This document shows, piece after piece, positions 1-11,272 of a DNA stretch of 43,655 nucleotides. Below the pieces are notes generated by a model, which searched no databases, was not told the origin of the DNA, and saw nothing but the letters and a program-made list of their open reading frames with translations. Positions within the stretch are counted from its first letter, which is position 1. Each line of letters opens with the position of its first letter. Both the position numbers and the translations under genes were made by a program. The stretch comes from Bifidobacterium amazonense (lineage in GTDB: Bacteria > Actinomycetota > Actinomycetes > Actinomycetales > Bifidobacteriaceae): the NCBI RefSeq assembly GCF_018555435.2, contig NZ_JAFEJT020000024.1, positions 1 to 43,655 of the forward strand. The letters run 5' to 3'.

Positions 1-48
1 TGCTGGGTGCGATTTGAATAGTCATGGTTGTCATTCTATGGAGTCTGA

Positions 49-83
49 GCGACGAGCAGGGCGATCATGTCGCCGCCCGTCGC
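49..83 (-). terminator. possible lgt terminator hairpin
   Basis: Imperfect GC-rich inverted repeat (GCGACG...GGGCGA with TCGCC...GCCCGTCGC) lying 7-40 bases after the lgt stop codon. There is no clear U-tract on the lgt side, so termination is inferred from position and stem strength only. The rest of bases 1-89 shows no gene I can support. Confidence 0.35.
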
Positions 84-89
84 GGTTGT

Positions 90-1028
90 TCACTGATTGT
101 TCTTCTTGCCTGCGGCCTCGGCCTGCGATTCGGCAATGGACTCGCGTTCGAGCTCGTCTGCGGTGACCGCCGTGAGCCGGCGGGACAGCTGCTCGGAGTC
201 GCCGCCGAACCGCCACAGCACCACGAACAGGATGCAGCCGAGGATGAAGCACAGGATCGCGGTCCACACGTTGATGCGCAGGCCGAGGATGATGGTCGAG
301 TAGTTGATGCGGATCATCTCGATCCACGTGCGGCCCAGACCGTACCACATCAGATACATGGCGAACTGCTGGCCCGCCTTGAGCGTGCCCCACAGCTTAT
401 GCCCGAGCCACACGATCAGCGCCGCGCCGATCAGGTTCCAGATCATCTCGTACAGGAACGTCGGATGGAACAGCGTGCCGGTAGGGCATGTCTGGCCGTC
501 GTAGCAGATCTCGGTCTTGCCGATCGCGTCCGCGTCGTTGAGCTTCAGGCCCCACGGCAGGGTCGTCGGCTTGCCGTACAGCTCCTGGTTGAACCAGTTG
601 CCGAGACGGCCGATGGCCTGGGCGACCATGAGCCCCGGGGCCAGCGCGTCGGCGAACAGCGCGAACGGGTAGCGCTTGTGGCGGCACCACAGGAACGCGG
701 CCAGCGCGCCGACGGAGATGCCGCCGAAGATCGCCATGCCGCCCTCCCATACCTTGAGGATGTTGACAAGGTTGCCGGTGGGCGGGAAATACTGGTCGGG
801 CGTGGTGATGCAGTGGTACAGGCGCGCGCCGACGAGTCCGCTCGGCACGGCGACCAGCGTGGTGTCGAGCACCTGGTCGAACGTGCCGCCAAGCCGCTTC
901 CAGCGTTTCGTCAGGATCGTGACGGCCGCGAAGATGCCGATGAGGATGCAGATCGCGTACATGCGGATGGTCACCGGGCCGATCTGGAAATATGAGAACG
1001 TCGGTGACGGGATATAAGCCAAGTTCAT
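90..1028 (-). CDS. lgt: prolipoprotein diacylglyceryl transferase
   Basis: Transfers the diacylglyceryl group from phosphatidylglycerol to the lipobox cysteine of prolipoproteins, the first step of lipoprotein maturation at the cytoplasmic membrane. The 312-residue product has about seven hydrophobic segments. It carries the Lgt signature around residues 135-150 (GRLGNWFNQELYG), with the conserved Arg, Asn and Glu expected in the family. The N-terminus (MNLAYIPSPTFSYFQIGP) is a typical Lgt start, and a GAGGCGAG sequence precedes the ATG. The charged tail (about residues 280-312) is usual for actinobacteria. It follows trpA on the same strand, separated by 118 bases that contain a strong hairpin, so it is probably transcribed separately. 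A client lipoprotein may be the gene at 36551-37363. Confidence 0.95.
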   Translation of the reverse strand: MNLAYIPSPTFSYFQIGPVTIRMYAICILIGIFAAVTILTKRWKRLGGTFDQVLDTTLVAVPSGLVGARLYHCITTPDQYFPPTGNLVNILKVWEGGMAIFGGISVGALAAFLWCRHKRYPFALFADALAPGLMVAQAIGRLGNWFNQELYGKPTTLPWGLKLNDADAIGKTEICYDGQTCPTGTLFHPTFLYEMIWNLIGAALIVWLGHKLWGTLKAGQQFAMYLMWYGLGRTWIEMIRINYSTIILGLRINVWTAILCFILGCILFVVLWRFGGDSEQLSRRLTAVTADELERESIAESQAEAAGKKNNQ

Positions 1029-1082
1029 CGTGTGATGCTCGCCTCTCTACTCGTGTATGCCGCTGTCATCCTACCCCAGTCC

Positions 1083-1118
1083 GGACGGAACCCGCGTGAT
1101 TGCGCGTGGGTTCCGTCC
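1083..1118 (-). terminator. trpA terminator hairpin
   Basis: Perfect 11-base arms (GGACGGAACCC / GGGTTCCGTCC) with a short inner GCG/CGC pairing, located 29 bases after the trpA stop. There is no U-tract, as for several other stems in this window. It separates trpCB-trpA from lgt. Confidence 0.6.
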
Positions 1119-1146
1119 AAGCACGGGCATGTCCGTCCGCCTCGGG

Positions 1147-2016
1147 CTATCGGGCGTTGTGGATGCCGTCGGCGAGCGATTCGGCCTTCGCTGCGAGGTC
1201 CTTCAGTCCTTCGGCCGGATCCTTCGCCGTACGGTCGTCGTTGTTGAGCAGCGTGTGCACGAGCGCGGAGCCGACGATGACGCCGTCCGCGTACGCGCCG
1301 ACCTTCGCGCCCTGTTCCGGCGTGGACACGCCGATGCCGACGCACACGTTCCTCGCACCGGCCTTGCGGGTGCGTTCGACCAGCGCCTCCGGAGAGGCGT
1401 CGATCGTCGAGCGTTCGCCGGTCACGCCCATGCGGGCGGCCGCGTACACGAAGCCGCGGGCGTTGCGCGAGACGACCTCGAGACGTTCGTCGGCGGAATC
1501 CGGCGACACCAGGAAGATGCGGTCGAGGCCGTGACGGTCGGAGGCTTCGATCCACTCCCCCGCCTCGTCCGGGATGAGGTCCGGGGTGATGAGTCCCGCG
1601 CCGCCGGCGTTCTCGAAGTCACGGGCGAACCGCTCGACGCCGTAATGGTAGATGAGGTTCCAGTAGCTCATGATCAGCGGCACGCCGCCGGCCTTTGCCA
1701 CGGTCTCCACGGCCTTGAACACGCCGTGGATGCTTTCGCCGTTGTTGAGGGCGATCTGGCTGGCGGCCTGGATGACCGGTCCGTCCATGACCGGGTCGGA
1801 GTACGGCAGGCCGATCTCGACCGCGTCGACGCCGTGCTCGACCATCGTCCTGAGCGCGTCGAGCGAGACGTCCGGGTTCGGGAAGCCGTATGGCAGATAG
1901 CCGATGAACGCGGGCTTGTTCTCCGCCTTGAACGCGTCGAACATCGCCTCGGTGCGGCTGGGCTTGTGGCTGATGCCGAGCGGCTGGCCGGACGGCGTGG
2001 TTGCTGTGTTCGTCAT
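1147..2016 (-). CDS. trpA: tryptophan synthase alpha subunit
   Basis: Cleaves indole-3-glycerol phosphate to indole and glyceraldehyde-3-phosphate; indole is channelled to the beta subunit. The product is 289 residues, slightly longer than the usual 265-270 because of an N-terminal extension of about 20 residues. The conserved block EIGLPYSDPVMDGP holds the two catalytic acids, Glu in VEIG and Asp in YSDP. PDLIPDEA and the phosphate-binding GVTGERS loop are also visible. The ATG follows GAGGGGAGAA at good spacing. It lies 21 bases downstream of the trpC-trpB fusion gene on the same strand, so the two are very likely cotranscribed and their products form the alpha/beta complex. Confidence 0.97.
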   Translation of the reverse strand: MTNTATTPSGQPLGISHKPSRTEAMFDAFKAENKPAFIGYLPYGFPNPDVSLDALRTMVEHGVDAVEIGLPYSDPVMDGPVIQAASQIALNNGESIHGVFKAVETVAKAGGVPLIMSYWNLIYHYGVERFARDFENAGGAGLITPDLIPDEAGEWIEASDRHGLDRIFLVSPDSADERLEVVSRNARGFVYAAARMGVTGERSTIDASPEALVERTRKAGARNVCVGIGVSTPEQGAKVGAYADGVIVGSALVHTLLNNDDRTAKDPAEGLKDLAAKAESLADGIHNAR

Positions 2017-2037
2017 GGTATGTTCTCCCCTCGTTCC

Positions 2038-4125
<2,088 letters not shown>

Positions 4126-4618
4126 GATCCTCCCTTTGCTTGTGGTCGATCATGCGTCACTGTAAACCACCTTGCCCAGCGTTCGCCGGCTGTGTCCTAC
4201 ATTCTGGGCGCCGAGCCGACGGCATATGCCACGATCCAACGGCGGAGGTTGGGCAATCATGGTCCTACTGTGCCGTACTCATATTGCGATCGTATGCACC
4301 GAATTGGCGTGTCGCAATGCGAAAACGCTGACGTCAATTGCAAGCGATGCAGTCGGCAAATATGAAGACTCACGTCCGCAAGCGTTATTTTCGTTGATAT
4401 TACAGGTGATTGCTGCCGGCATATCAATCCTGCGATACAGGTGCAAATTCTTTGATCGGACTGGTAACATGTCGATCACGTTTGCAGTTTACCGTGACAT
4501 TTTTTCTCCACATATCCACATTTTTGCCAAATTCGATTGCGCTGAGGCGATATTGCCCATACAGTGTGCCCCACCGCAAGCGACACTGTTGGCGGTATTT
4601 GGAAAGGAAAAAACGACC
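4126..4618. other. AT-richer divergent intergenic region
   Basis: About 490 bases between the divergent trpCB gene and the plus-strand gene at 4619. Base composition is clearly poorer in GC than the flanking genes, especially 4260-4620, with runs such as TTTTTT and several short imperfect inverted repeats. It must hold the trpCBA promoter and leader. I looked on the trpCB side for a T-box signature (GGTGGNACCGCG) and for a leader peptide with consecutive Trp codons and saw neither. Apart from the candidate promoter at 4537-4565 I can assign nothing here. Confidence 0.6.
4537..4565 (+). promoter_or_regulatory. candidate promoter of the unknown gene at 4619
   Basis: TTGCGC and TACAGT separated by 17 bases, about 54 bases before the ATG. 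Each box is only a partial match to the sigma-70 consensus, but the spacing is ideal and the region is locally AT-rich. Confidence 0.35.
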
Positions 4619-5425
4619 ATGACGAACACGATGATCAGCATCGGTGACGAAGAGAAGGCTCCGGTGATGCTGGACACCAAGGACGTGGCCGACATTCTCA
4701 GGACGCATGCGCCGGAATTCTACGCGGAATCACGGCGAACGTTCTACGGCGAGGTGAACCTGCATCCGTTCAAGAAGCACTCACGGCACACACTGGATTT
4801 CGTCGAGTGGATGTTCTGGGATTGGCTGGCCCTCGACCAGCGCATAGGTCTGTCCGGTCCCGACGAGGGGCGACTCGGAATCAGCCAGTACGACGACGGC
4901 ATATCGCCGTATCTTGCTTTCGCGCGGGTGCTGCACAATGATGGAAGAATATCTGACCGACAGTTCGGCGACATGCGTGAAACGGACGAAACCAATTTCA
5001 CGTCCGTGTTCTGGATCCGCAGTGCCAGCGCCGTACGTGGGACCATGCGACTTGAGGATGCGATGAACGGCGGCGAGTACATCGTGTCCACTCCGGACAA
5101 GTCGGCGGAATACGACGGTGCCCGAGGCGGCATGATCGTCACGCGAATCGCCAGGGTACGCGGCTCATGGAGGCCGTGCGCGATTCCGGTCTACGAGGCG
5201 CGACGGCCCGACTCCCCGCAGACCAGATTGGCGGTCATCGACGCATTCGGTTCCTACCGGACTGATTTTCCGGGACTGGTCCGGTTCTTCTACGGTCGGG
5301 CAAAAGACACCGGACTCGATTGGGAGGACGCCGAGGCGCTGCTGCACGGCCGGACGCCCAGCGCCCGGAGCCTGAGACGGTCGATCCGGAATGCGGGAAC
5401 GGCTAGTTTCCCCGCCATGCCCTGA
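4619..5425 (+). CDS. hypothetical protein
   Basis: A 268-residue soluble protein that I do not recognise. The ATG at 4619 follows GGAAAGG at good spacing, so I prefer it to upstream in-frame starts that would run through the AT-rich leader. There is no signal peptide or membrane segment. Visible features are an acidic, aromatic-rich stretch near residues 50-75 (TLDFVEWMFWDWLALDQRIG), a central beta-rich part around residues 120-190, and a basic C-terminus rich in Arg and Ser. Codon use is more mixed than in neighbouring genes. It is the only plus-strand gene in the first 22 kb apart from a dead fragment. It overlaps the 3' end of the convergent DUF1287 gene by 23 bases. No function is proposed. 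Confidence 0.75.
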   Translation: MTNTMISIGDEEKAPVMLDTKDVADILRTHAPEFYAESRRTFYGEVNLHPFKKHSRHTLDFVEWMFWDWLALDQRIGLSGPDEGRLGISQYDDGISPYLAFARVLHNDGRISDRQFGDMRETDETNFTSVFWIRSASAVRGTMRLEDAMNGGEYIVSTPDKSAEYDGARGGMIVTRIARVRGSWRPCAIPVYEARRPDSPQTRLAVIDAFGSYRTDFPGLVRFFYGRAKDTGLDWEDAEALLHGRTPSARSLRRSIRNAGTASFPAMP

Positions 5426-6215
5426 GTACGTTCTGCGGCACTTTCGACGCGTCGAAGCGATAATGGCCGGTGACGGTCATGTGACGGCGGAACGCGAGAT
5501 AGTCGTTCTCGCGTTCACGCTGTCCCATGTTGTGGATGACGTACGGGATACCGTCGCGGTCGCGCTTGTCGGAGACCACGCCGATGTGGCGGCTCGTCTC
5601 GAACACGACGATGTCGCCGCCCTGCCATTGCGCATGGTCCGAGATGTCCGTGGTGAGCGTCTGGGCGTATTTGGCGAAGAACACGTCGAGCACGCCGGTG
5701 CGACGGAAGTCGATGTTCGGGTCGGGCTTCGCCGCGACAGCAGCGTAGGAATCTGGATCGGCGGCGATGTCCGCATCGACCATGGCCTTGAGATCGTATC
5801 CGGCCTGACGGAACGCCCGCCAGACCGTATCGGTGCATGCGCCGCGGTCGGAAGGCGGATAGCCGCCCTCGTAATACCCGCTGTCGTATTGCGGATGGTT
5901 CGTCGCGTCCGCCCGCGCACCGGCGACGATGTCGGCGTAGTCGTCGACGCCGTTGCCGTTGTAGTCCACCGGACTCGCCTCGCGCGGATACTCGCGATCG
6001 CTGTCGGCCTGCGGCATGACCGACGATGCACCGCCCGACGACGAACCCAGCAGCGCACGCCACGGCAGTCCCGCCATCTGCCGCACGGCGACCGACCCGG
6101 CGCACACCAGCGTCGCGGCCAGGACCACAGCCAGCACCGCGCCGAACGTCCGACGTCGTGCGCGACGTATCCGTGCGTCTGACCCGCTTGCGTCATACGT
6201 ACCGTGCTGTGCCAT
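5403..6215 (-). CDS. DUF1287 family secreted/membrane-anchored protein
   Basis: A 270-residue protein with one N-terminal hydrophobic segment (about residues 24-47), which I read as a membrane anchor or uncleaved signal. After it comes a conserved domain with DYNGNGVDDYADI (an EF-hand-like Asp/Asn loop), YYEGGYPP, and a cysteine-containing GACTDTVWRAF followed by AGYDLKAMVD. Near the end are HIGVVSD and VIHNMGQ. These are hallmarks of the DUF1287 family, whose Cys/His arrangement resembles NlpC/P60-type cysteine hydrolases. A cell-wall or peptide hydrolase role is an inference. Start: GGAAGGATG before the ATG. It lies downstream of trpE but is separated from it by a large hairpin. Confidence 0.85.
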   Translation of the reverse strand: MAQHGTYDASGSDARIRRARRRTFGAVLAVVLAATLVCAGSVAVRQMAGLPWRALLGSSSGGASSVMPQADSDREYPREASPVDYNGNGVDDYADIVAGARADATNHPQYDSGYYEGGYPPSDRGACTDTVWRAFRQAGYDLKAMVDADIAADPDSYAAVAAKPDPNIDFRRTGVLDVFFAKYAQTLTTDISDHAQWQGGDIVVFETSRHIGVVSDKRDRDGIPYVIHNMGQRERENDYLAFRRHMTVTGHYRFDASKVPQNVLRAWRGN

Positions 6216-6332
6216 GGTTCGTCATCCTTCCGCTACTTTTCCATTATCCGCATCCCGTCGCCGCCGGATCGCCCGGATCGTGGGAACGGTGGACGCCGGA
6301 ACGCCGCCCGGCCATCAGCGTACCCGCATACG

Positions 6333-6385
6333 AACGGGTCCGGAATGGACATACAGAAAACCTGTATGCCCATTCCGGACCCGTT
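6333..6385 (-). terminator. large hairpin after trpE
   Basis: Arms of 24 bases (6333-6356 and 6362-6385) around a 5-base loop, with one mismatch that would be G-U in RNA. Shorter complementarity (CCCGCAT / ATGCGGG) continues outside. It sits about 40 bases after the trpE stop, in the 208-base gap before the DUF1287 gene. There is no U-tract on either side. A terminator is the simplest reading; a processing or protein-binding site is possible. Confidence 0.55.
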
Positions 6386-6423
6386 TGCGTTCATGCGGGC
6401 CGCATAAGCGCCGCAGAGCGTCT

Positions 6424-7980
6424 TTACAACTCGCGCAACTGTGCGGCGATCTTGACGGCCTCGACGCTCGCCTCGGCCTTGTTGCGCGTCTCCTGCCATT
6501 CGGTCGCGGGCACGGAGTCGAGCACGATGCCGGCGCCGGCCTGCACGCTCGCCTCATGGTCGCGGATGAACGCGGTGCGGATCGCGATGGCCATGTCGAG
6601 GTTGCCGGAGAAGTCGAAATAGCCGACGGTGCCGCCGTAGATGCCGCGGTCGGCCGGCTCCAGCTCGTCGATGATCTCGATCGCGCGCGGCTTGGGCGCG
6701 CCGGAGAGCGTGCCGGCCGGGAACGCGGACGTGAACACGTCGAACGCGGTCAGATGCGGATCGACACGGCCGGTGACGGTCGAGCAGATGTGCATGATGT
6801 GGCTGAAACGCTTGATGTCCATGAGCGAGACGACCTCGACGGTGGTCGGGTCGCACACGCGGCTCAGATCGTTGCGGGCGAGGTCGACGAGCATGATGTG
6901 CTCGCTGCGCTCCTTCGGATCGGCGAGCAGCTCCTTGGCGAGCCTCTCGTCCTCCTCCGGGGTCGCGCCGCGCGGGCGGGATCCGGCGATCGGGAAGGTC
7001 ATCGCGTGCCCGTTGTCGACCTTGATGAGCGTCTCGGGGCTGGAGCCGATCACGTTGAAGTTGCGTCCGGCAGCATCGGTGAGCGACATGAAATACATGT
7101 ACGGGCTCGGATTGAGCGTGCGCAGCACACGGTACACGTCGAACGGGTCGGCGGGCGAGTCGATGTCGAGCCGCTGCGAGATGACGACCTGGAACACGTC
7201 GCCGTCGACGATGTGCCGCTTGGCGGCTTCGACGGCCTGCTCGTAGTGGCTTTTCTCCGTACGGAAACGCAGCGGGGGCTGCGTCACGGACTCGTCGAGC
7301 ACGTTGACGCGCGCCTCGCCCACGGTGGGGGTAGCTGCGTCACGCTGCATGCGGTTGAGTCGGGCGACGGCTTCGTCGTAGGCGGCATCGGCGCGCGTCG
7401 GCTTGTCGTCCACGTTCACCGCGTTCGCGATGAGCCACACGGAGCCGGAGACGTGGTCGACCACGGCGATGTCGGTGGCGAGGGCGAGCACGGTTTCCGG
7501 CTGACCTGTCTCGTTCGGGGCCTCGGCGCGCAGCGTCGGCTCCCAATGGCGGATCGCGTCCCAGCCGACCGTGCCGACCAGGCCGCTCGTCAGATTCGGC
7601 AGGCCGGCGACATGCGGCGCCTTGAGCGTCTTGAGCGCGGCGTGCGCGACCTCGATCACGTCGCCGCTGGTCGGAACGCCGGCCGGCACCTTGCCCAGCC
7701 AGTCGGCCTTGCCGCCGTTCGAGCGCAGCTGGGCCATCGAACGCACGCCGATGAAGCTGTATCGGCTCCATGTACCGCCGTATTCGGCCGATTCGAGGAT
7801 GAACGTGCCGGTGCGGCCTCCCGCGAGACGCTCATAGAAGCCGACCGGGGTGAGCGAGTCGGCGAGCAGCCGGCGCACGATCGGGATGACGCGGTAGCCC
7901 TCGTCGGCCAGCTCGTGGAACTGTTCGCGGCTCGGCCAGGTCGCGCCCCATGTCAGATGTTCGACGCTGCATTCGCTCAT
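6424..7980 (-). CDS. trpE: anthranilate synthase component I
   Basis: Makes anthranilate from chorismate with a TrpG-type glutaminase partner that is not in this window. The 518-residue product begins [11 protein letters not shown]; the ATG overlaps the hisI stop by four bases (ATGA), so translational coupling is likely. The N-terminal domain has [17 protein letters not shown], the region matching the feedback-inhibition LLES element of TrpE proteins. The C-terminal chorismate-binding domain has [29 protein letters not shown] and [12 protein letters not shown]. This is last in the apparent hisF-hisI-trpE unit, so histidine and tryptophan genes share a transcript while the other trp genes here lie upstream of a separate promoter. 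Confidence 0.96.
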   Translation of the reverse strand: MSECSVEHLTWGATWPSREQFHELADEGYRVIPIVRRLLADSLTPVGFYERLAGGRTGTFILESAEYGGTWSRYSFIGVRSMAQLRSNGGKADWLGKVPAGVPTSGDVIEVAHAALKTLKAPHVAGLPNLTSGLVGTVGWDAIRHWEPTLRAEAPNETGQPETVLALATDIAVVDHVSGSVWLIANAVNVDDKPTRADAAYDEAVARLNRMQRDAATPTVGEARVNVLDESVTQPPLRFRTEKSHYEQAVEAAKRHIVDGDVFQVVISQRLDIDSPADPFDVYRVLRTLNPSPYMYFMSLTDAAGRNFNVIGSSPETLIKVDNGHAMTFPIAGSRPRGATPEEDERLAKELLADPKERSEHIMLVDLARNDLSRVCDPTTVEVVSLMDIKRFSHIMHICSTVTGRVDPHLTAFDVFTSAFPAGTLSGAPKPRAIEIIDELEPADRGIYGGTVGYFDFSGNLDMAIAIRTAFIRDHEASVQAGAGIVLDSVPATEWQETRNKAEASVEAVKIAAQLREL

Positions 7981-8414
7981 GCCCGTTCCTCCTGTTCCTT
8001 GTCGGCCTTCCCGGTTTCCGATTGATTCGTCTGCTCGGCGGTGCGGTGTCCTTCGACGCACGGCAGCGGGCCTCCTTCGAGGAAGCAGCTGCGCTTGCCG
8101 GTGTGGCAGGCGGCGCCCACCTGGTCGACCTCGACGAGCAGCGCGTCGCCATCGCAATCAAGTGAGACGGACTTGACATACTGCACGTGGCCGGACGTGT
8201 CGCCCTTGCGCCAGTACTCCTGCCGCGACCGCGACCAGAACGTGACCCGGCCGGTCGTGAGCGTGCGCCGCAACGCCTCGTCGTTCATATAGCCGACCAT
8301 AAGCACTTCGTGCGTGTCGTACTGTTGGATGACCGCGGCGACCAGACCTTTGGCGTCGCGCTTGAGACGTTCGACGATGCGCGGGTCAAGCGTCGTGCTG
8401 TTGTCGTATTGCAT
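7977..8414 (-). CDS. hisI: phosphoribosyl-AMP cyclohydrolase
   Basis: Opens the adenine ring of phosphoribosyl-AMP in histidine synthesis. The 145-residue product is the HisI domain alone, without a fused HisE. The zinc-binding cysteines are visible in [16 protein letters not shown] and GKRSCF, with [11 protein letters not shown] ahead of them. I start at the ATG of MQYDNS, about ten bases after GAGGAAA; an upstream in-frame extension lacks family features. The last 25-30 residues are a polar tail rich in Glu, Lys and Gln, typical of actinobacterial copies. It lies 91 bases after hisF and overlaps trpE by four bases. Confidence 0.95.
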   Translation of the reverse strand: MQYDNSTTLDPRIVERLKRDAKGLVAAVIQQYDTHEVLMVGYMNDEALRRTLTTGRVTFWSRSRQEYWRKGDTSGHVQYVKSVSLDCDGDALLVEVDQVGAACHTGKRSCFLEGGPLPCVEGHRTAEQTNQSETGKADKEQEERA

Positions 8415-8505
8415 GACTGATGTGTTTCCTCTTTGCTTCACTATGATCGATGGACGATGATCGGCATACCGACGAGACGCCGACGGACCGAATCGGACGG
8501 TCGGT

Positions 8506-9276
8506 TCAGCGCACGGTGTAGCCGGCCCGTCGCAGCTCGTCCTTGACCTCGCCGATGGTGACCTTGCCGTAATGGAAGATCGATGCGGCGAGTACCGCGT
8601 CCGCGCCCGCCTCGATCGCGGGCGGGAAATCGGCGGCCTTGCCGGCACCGCCGGAGGCGATGATCGGAATGTTCACTTCCTTGCGCACGGCGCGGATCAT
8701 TTCGAGATCGAAGCCCTGCTGCGTGCCGTCGGCGTCCATCGAATTGAGCAGGATCTCCCCCGCACCCAGTTCCTCGGCGCGCTTGACCCACCAGATCGCG
8801 TCGATGCCGGTCGACTTGCGGCCGCCCATCGTGGTCACTTCGAAGCCGGACTGCGTGTGCTGCTCGCCCTGTTCGCGACGGGCGTCGACGGACAGGACGA
8901 GCACCTGGTTGCCGAACCGGTCGGCGACGCGGCTGATCAGCGTCGGATCGTTGATCGCCGCGGTGTTCACGCCGACCTTGTCCGCTCCGCAGCGCAACAG
9001 CGAGTCGACGTCTTCGGGCGTGCGCACGCCGCCGCCGACGGTCAGCGGGATGAAGATCTGCTCGGCGGTACGCGACACCACGTCGACCATGGTCTGTCGA
9101 TGCGAGCTGGACGCGGTCACGTCGAGGAAGGTGAGCTCGTCGGCTCCCTGACGGTAGTATTCGGCGGCCAGCTCGACCGGATCGCCGGCATCGCGCAGGT
9201 TCTCGAAGTGCACGCCCTTGACCACGCGTCCCGCGTCGACGTCCAAGCATGGGATGACTCGAATGGCCAGCGACAT
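8506..9276 (-). CDS. hisF: imidazole glycerol phosphate synthase subunit HisF
   Basis: The cyclase half of the HisF-HisH complex, forming imidazole glycerol phosphate and AICAR with ammonia from HisH. The 256-residue beta/alpha barrel begins [20 protein letters not shown], holding the first catalytic Asp. The second is in the VLSVDARRE region, and the phosphate-binding turns TVGGGVRT and IASGGAG are clear. The start is preceded by AGGAGTGA. Longer in-frame extensions upstream overlap the intergenic hairpin region and are not supported. It is first in the apparent hisF-hisI-trpE order; hisH and hisA are not in this window. Confidence 0.96.
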   Translation of the reverse strand: MSLAIRVIPCLDVDAGRVVKGVHFENLRDAGDPVELAAEYYRQGADELTFLDVTASSSHRQTMVDVVSRTAEQIFIPLTVGGGVRTPEDVDSLLRCGADKVGVNTAAINDPTLISRVADRFGNQVLVLSVDARREQGEQHTQSGFEVTTMGGRKSTGIDAIWWVKRAEELGAGEILLNSMDADGTQQGFDLEMIRAVRKEVNIPIIASGGAGKAADFPPAIEAGADAVLAASIFHYGKVTIGEVKDELRRAGYTVR

Positions 9277-9337
9277 ATTCACTCCTGTTCCGTGCGGTTG
9301 CCTTACCGCCATACAGGTTAGCGTGCCGCCGTTACAG

Positions 9338-9378
9338 CCGTGCCGTGCGATTCCATCTGACGGAATCGCACGGCACGG
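9338..9378 (-). terminator. terminator of the ldh-HAD unit
   Basis: Perfect 17-base arms (9338-9354 and 9362-9378) around a 7-base loop, 20 bases after the stop of the HAD phosphatase gene and before hisF. No U-tract. Confidence 0.6.
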
Positions 9379-9398
9379 TCCGCGACGGGAGGTCCTCG

Positions 9399-10268
9399 TT
9401 ACAGCAGCCGCTCCTCGATCCACCTGGCCACGCCGTCGTCGTCATTCGCGGGACAGGTGGCGTCCGCGATCGCGAGCACATCAGGATTCGCGTTCGCGAC
9501 GGCCACGCCGAGCCCGGCCTCGCGCATCATCGCGATATCGATCACGTCGTCGCCGAACGCGACGGTGTTCGCCAACGGCACGCCAAGACGGTCGCACACG
9601 ATGCCCAGCGCGTGCTCCTTGTTGGCCAACGGGCTCATAAGCATCCACATCGTCCCTTCGGAGATGTGCACGTCGAAATCGTCCGGGACCAGCGTTTCCA
9701 GCCGCTTCCACTGTTCGGCGTCGGGGAAGACGATGATCTTGTCGGCGATGCCGTCGGGCACGTCCCCGTCGGAGAAGTCGGTGAGACGCCACGTCTGCGT
9801 CTTCCAATAGACGCTGACGTCGAAGTTCGTGTACCGCACGTCGTCCATCACGATGCCGATCTTGAGTCCCGGCAGCTCGCGCAGAAAATCACGGCAGACC
9901 TCGCATGCGCGCGACGAGGGGAAGCCGATCTTCTCGAGATGCCCCTCCGCGGCCGGACGCTTGCCGGTGAGCAGGTCGAAGTCGGAATGCGCCGGATCGA
10001 AGTCGATGAGCGCGCCGTTCAGGTAGATCACCGCGTCGGCCGGAAGCCTGTCGGCGAACGCCAGTCCAGTGCTCACCGGCCGGGCCGTGGCGATCGCGAA
10101 CAGATAACCGGCGTCGTGCAGACGACGGACGGCGTCGACCGAACGGTCGGTGATGTACCGTTCCTCGAACGTCGCGCCGCCGTGCAGCAGCGTGCCGTCG
10201 AGATCGGCGACGACGAGCCGGATATCGTCGCGTCCGTTATCCGCGAGTTTCCGGTTCCCGGCCGTCAC
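9399..10268 (-). CDS. Cof-type HAD-superfamily phosphatase
   Basis: A 289-residue haloacid-dehalogenase-fold hydrolase of the Cof/YidA type, acting on phosphorylated small molecules; the substrate cannot be read from sequence. Motif I is [10 protein letters not shown] (nucleophile and general acid Asp) near residues 18-27, motif II the Thr in IATARP, motif III the Lys in [10 protein letters not shown], and motif [12 protein letters not shown]. The middle part is the C2-type cap. The start is GTG, overlapping the ldh stop in GTGA, so it is translated with ldh. This coupling may suggest a role near sugar-phosphate metabolism, but that is inference. Confidence 0.9.
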   Translation of the reverse strand: MTAGNRKLADNGRDDIRLVVADLDGTLLHGGATFEERYITDRSVDAVRRLHDAGYLFAIATARPVSTGLAFADRLPADAVIYLNGALIDFDPAHSDFDLLTGKRPAAEGHLEKIGFPSSRACEVCRDFLRELPGLKIGIVMDDVRYTNFDVSVYWKTQTWRLTDFSDGDVPDGIADKIIVFPDAEQWKRLETLVPDDFDVHISEGTMWMLMSPLANKEHALGIVCDRLGVPLANTVAFGDDVIDIAMMREAGLGVAVANANPDVLAIADATCPANDDDGVARWIEERLL

Positions 10269-11215
10269 AGCAGGCCCTCGCAGTAGGAGCGGACGATGTC
10301 GGCCGAACGGTGCAGCTTGGCGAGTTCGTCGTCGGCCAAGTCGAGTTCGACGATTTCGTTCGCGCCGTTCGCACGCAGTTCCGTCGGCACGCCGAGGAAC
10401 ACGTCATGCTCGCCGTATTCGCCGTCGAGCAGCGTGGAGACGGGCACGATGCGGCGCTCGTCCCACAGGATCGTCTGCACGATGCCGGCGACGGTGGACG
10501 CGATGCCGAAGTTCGTGCCGCCCTTCGCGGCGACGATCTCATTGCCGCGCATGCGCGTCTTCGCTTCGATCTCCTCGGTGGACACGGACGCGAAGCGATC
10601 CTGGTTGTCGGCCAGGAACCGGGCGAACGGCTTGCCGCCGAGCGAGACGGTGGACCATGCGGTGAACTGCGAGTCGCCGTGCTCGCCCATGACGAAGCCG
10701 CCCACGTTGCGCGGGTCAAGGCCGGTCTCCTCGCCGATGATGGTCTTGAGACGGGACGTGTCGAGTGCGGTGCCGGTGCCGAGCACCTGCGTGCGCGGCA
10801 GACCGGAGCGCTTCCACGCGTACCATGCCATCACGTCGACCGGATTGGAGACCATGACGATCACGCCGTCGAAGCCGGAGGCCATGACGTTGTCGACCAC
10901 GTCGCCGACGAGACCGATGGTGAAGCCGAGTTCGGCGAGACGCGTGGAGTTCGCCGGCGGCTTGCGGCCCACGGTGATGACGACGATGTCGGCGTCCTTG
11001 CAGTCGGCGTAGTCTCCGGCATGCACCTTGACGTGACGGTCCTGGAACTCGCTGCCGTCGTCGAGATCGTGCGCCTCCCCAAGCGCCTTGGACGCGAAAT
11101 GATCGATGAGCACGAGCTCGTTGCACAGGCCGTGCGTGACGATGCCGAACGCGGCGGTGGAGCCGACCTGGCCGGTGCCGACGATGACGACCTTGTTGCG
11201 GTTCATGGTGACCAT
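10265..11215 (-). CDS. ldh: L-lactate dehydrogenase
   Basis: Reduces pyruvate to L-lactate with NADH, re-oxidising the cofactor at the end of the bifid shunt. The 316-residue product has the NAD-binding VGTGQVGS near the N-terminus, VSNPVDVMAW, the DTSRL substrate segment, and the catalytic His in MGEHGDSQF. From memory it is very like the fructose-1,6-bisphosphate-activated enzyme of B. longum, including MVTMNRNKVVIVGTGQVG; no alignment was run. AAGGAGG lies about nine bases before the chosen ATG, favouring MVTM over the later Met. An intrinsic-terminator-like hairpin with a U-tract ends only about 20 bases before this start, see findings. A HAD phosphatase gene follows with four-base overlap. 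Confidence 0.97.
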   Translation of the reverse strand: MVTMNRNKVVIVGTGQVGSTAAFGIVTHGLCNELVLIDHFASKALGEAHDLDDGSEFQDRHVKVHAGDYADCKDADIVVITVGRKPPANSTRLAELGFTIGLVGDVVDNVMASGFDGVIVMVSNPVDVMAWYAWKRSGLPRTQVLGTGTALDTSRLKTIIGEETGLDPRNVGGFVMGEHGDSQFTAWSTVSLGGKPFARFLADNQDRFASVSTEEIEAKTRMRGNEIVAAKGGTNFGIASTVAGIVQTILWDERRIVPVSTLLDGEYGEHDVFLGVPTELRANGANEIVELDLADDELAKLHRSADIVRSYCEGLL

Positions 11216-11235
11216 GAATCCATGCCTCCTTCACG

Positions 11236-11272
11236 AAAAAATGAGCCATGATCGGTCGGGATCATGGCTCAT
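11236..11272 (-). terminator. secG terminator or ldh leader attenuator
   Basis: Perfect 13-base arms (11241-11253 and 11260-11272), 6-base loop, then six U residues on the minus strand, the classical intrinsic-terminator form. It lies 45 bases after the secG stop. The ldh Shine-Dalgarno sequence follows immediately (about five bases after the U-tract), leaving no room for a promoter between hairpin and ldh. Confidence 0.75.

Noticed and set aside
4126..4400. T-box or Trp leader peptide before trpCB
   Set aside because: No GGTGGNACCGCG-type antiterminator sequence, no tandem Trp codons after a ribosome site, and no terminator stem with U-tract seen.
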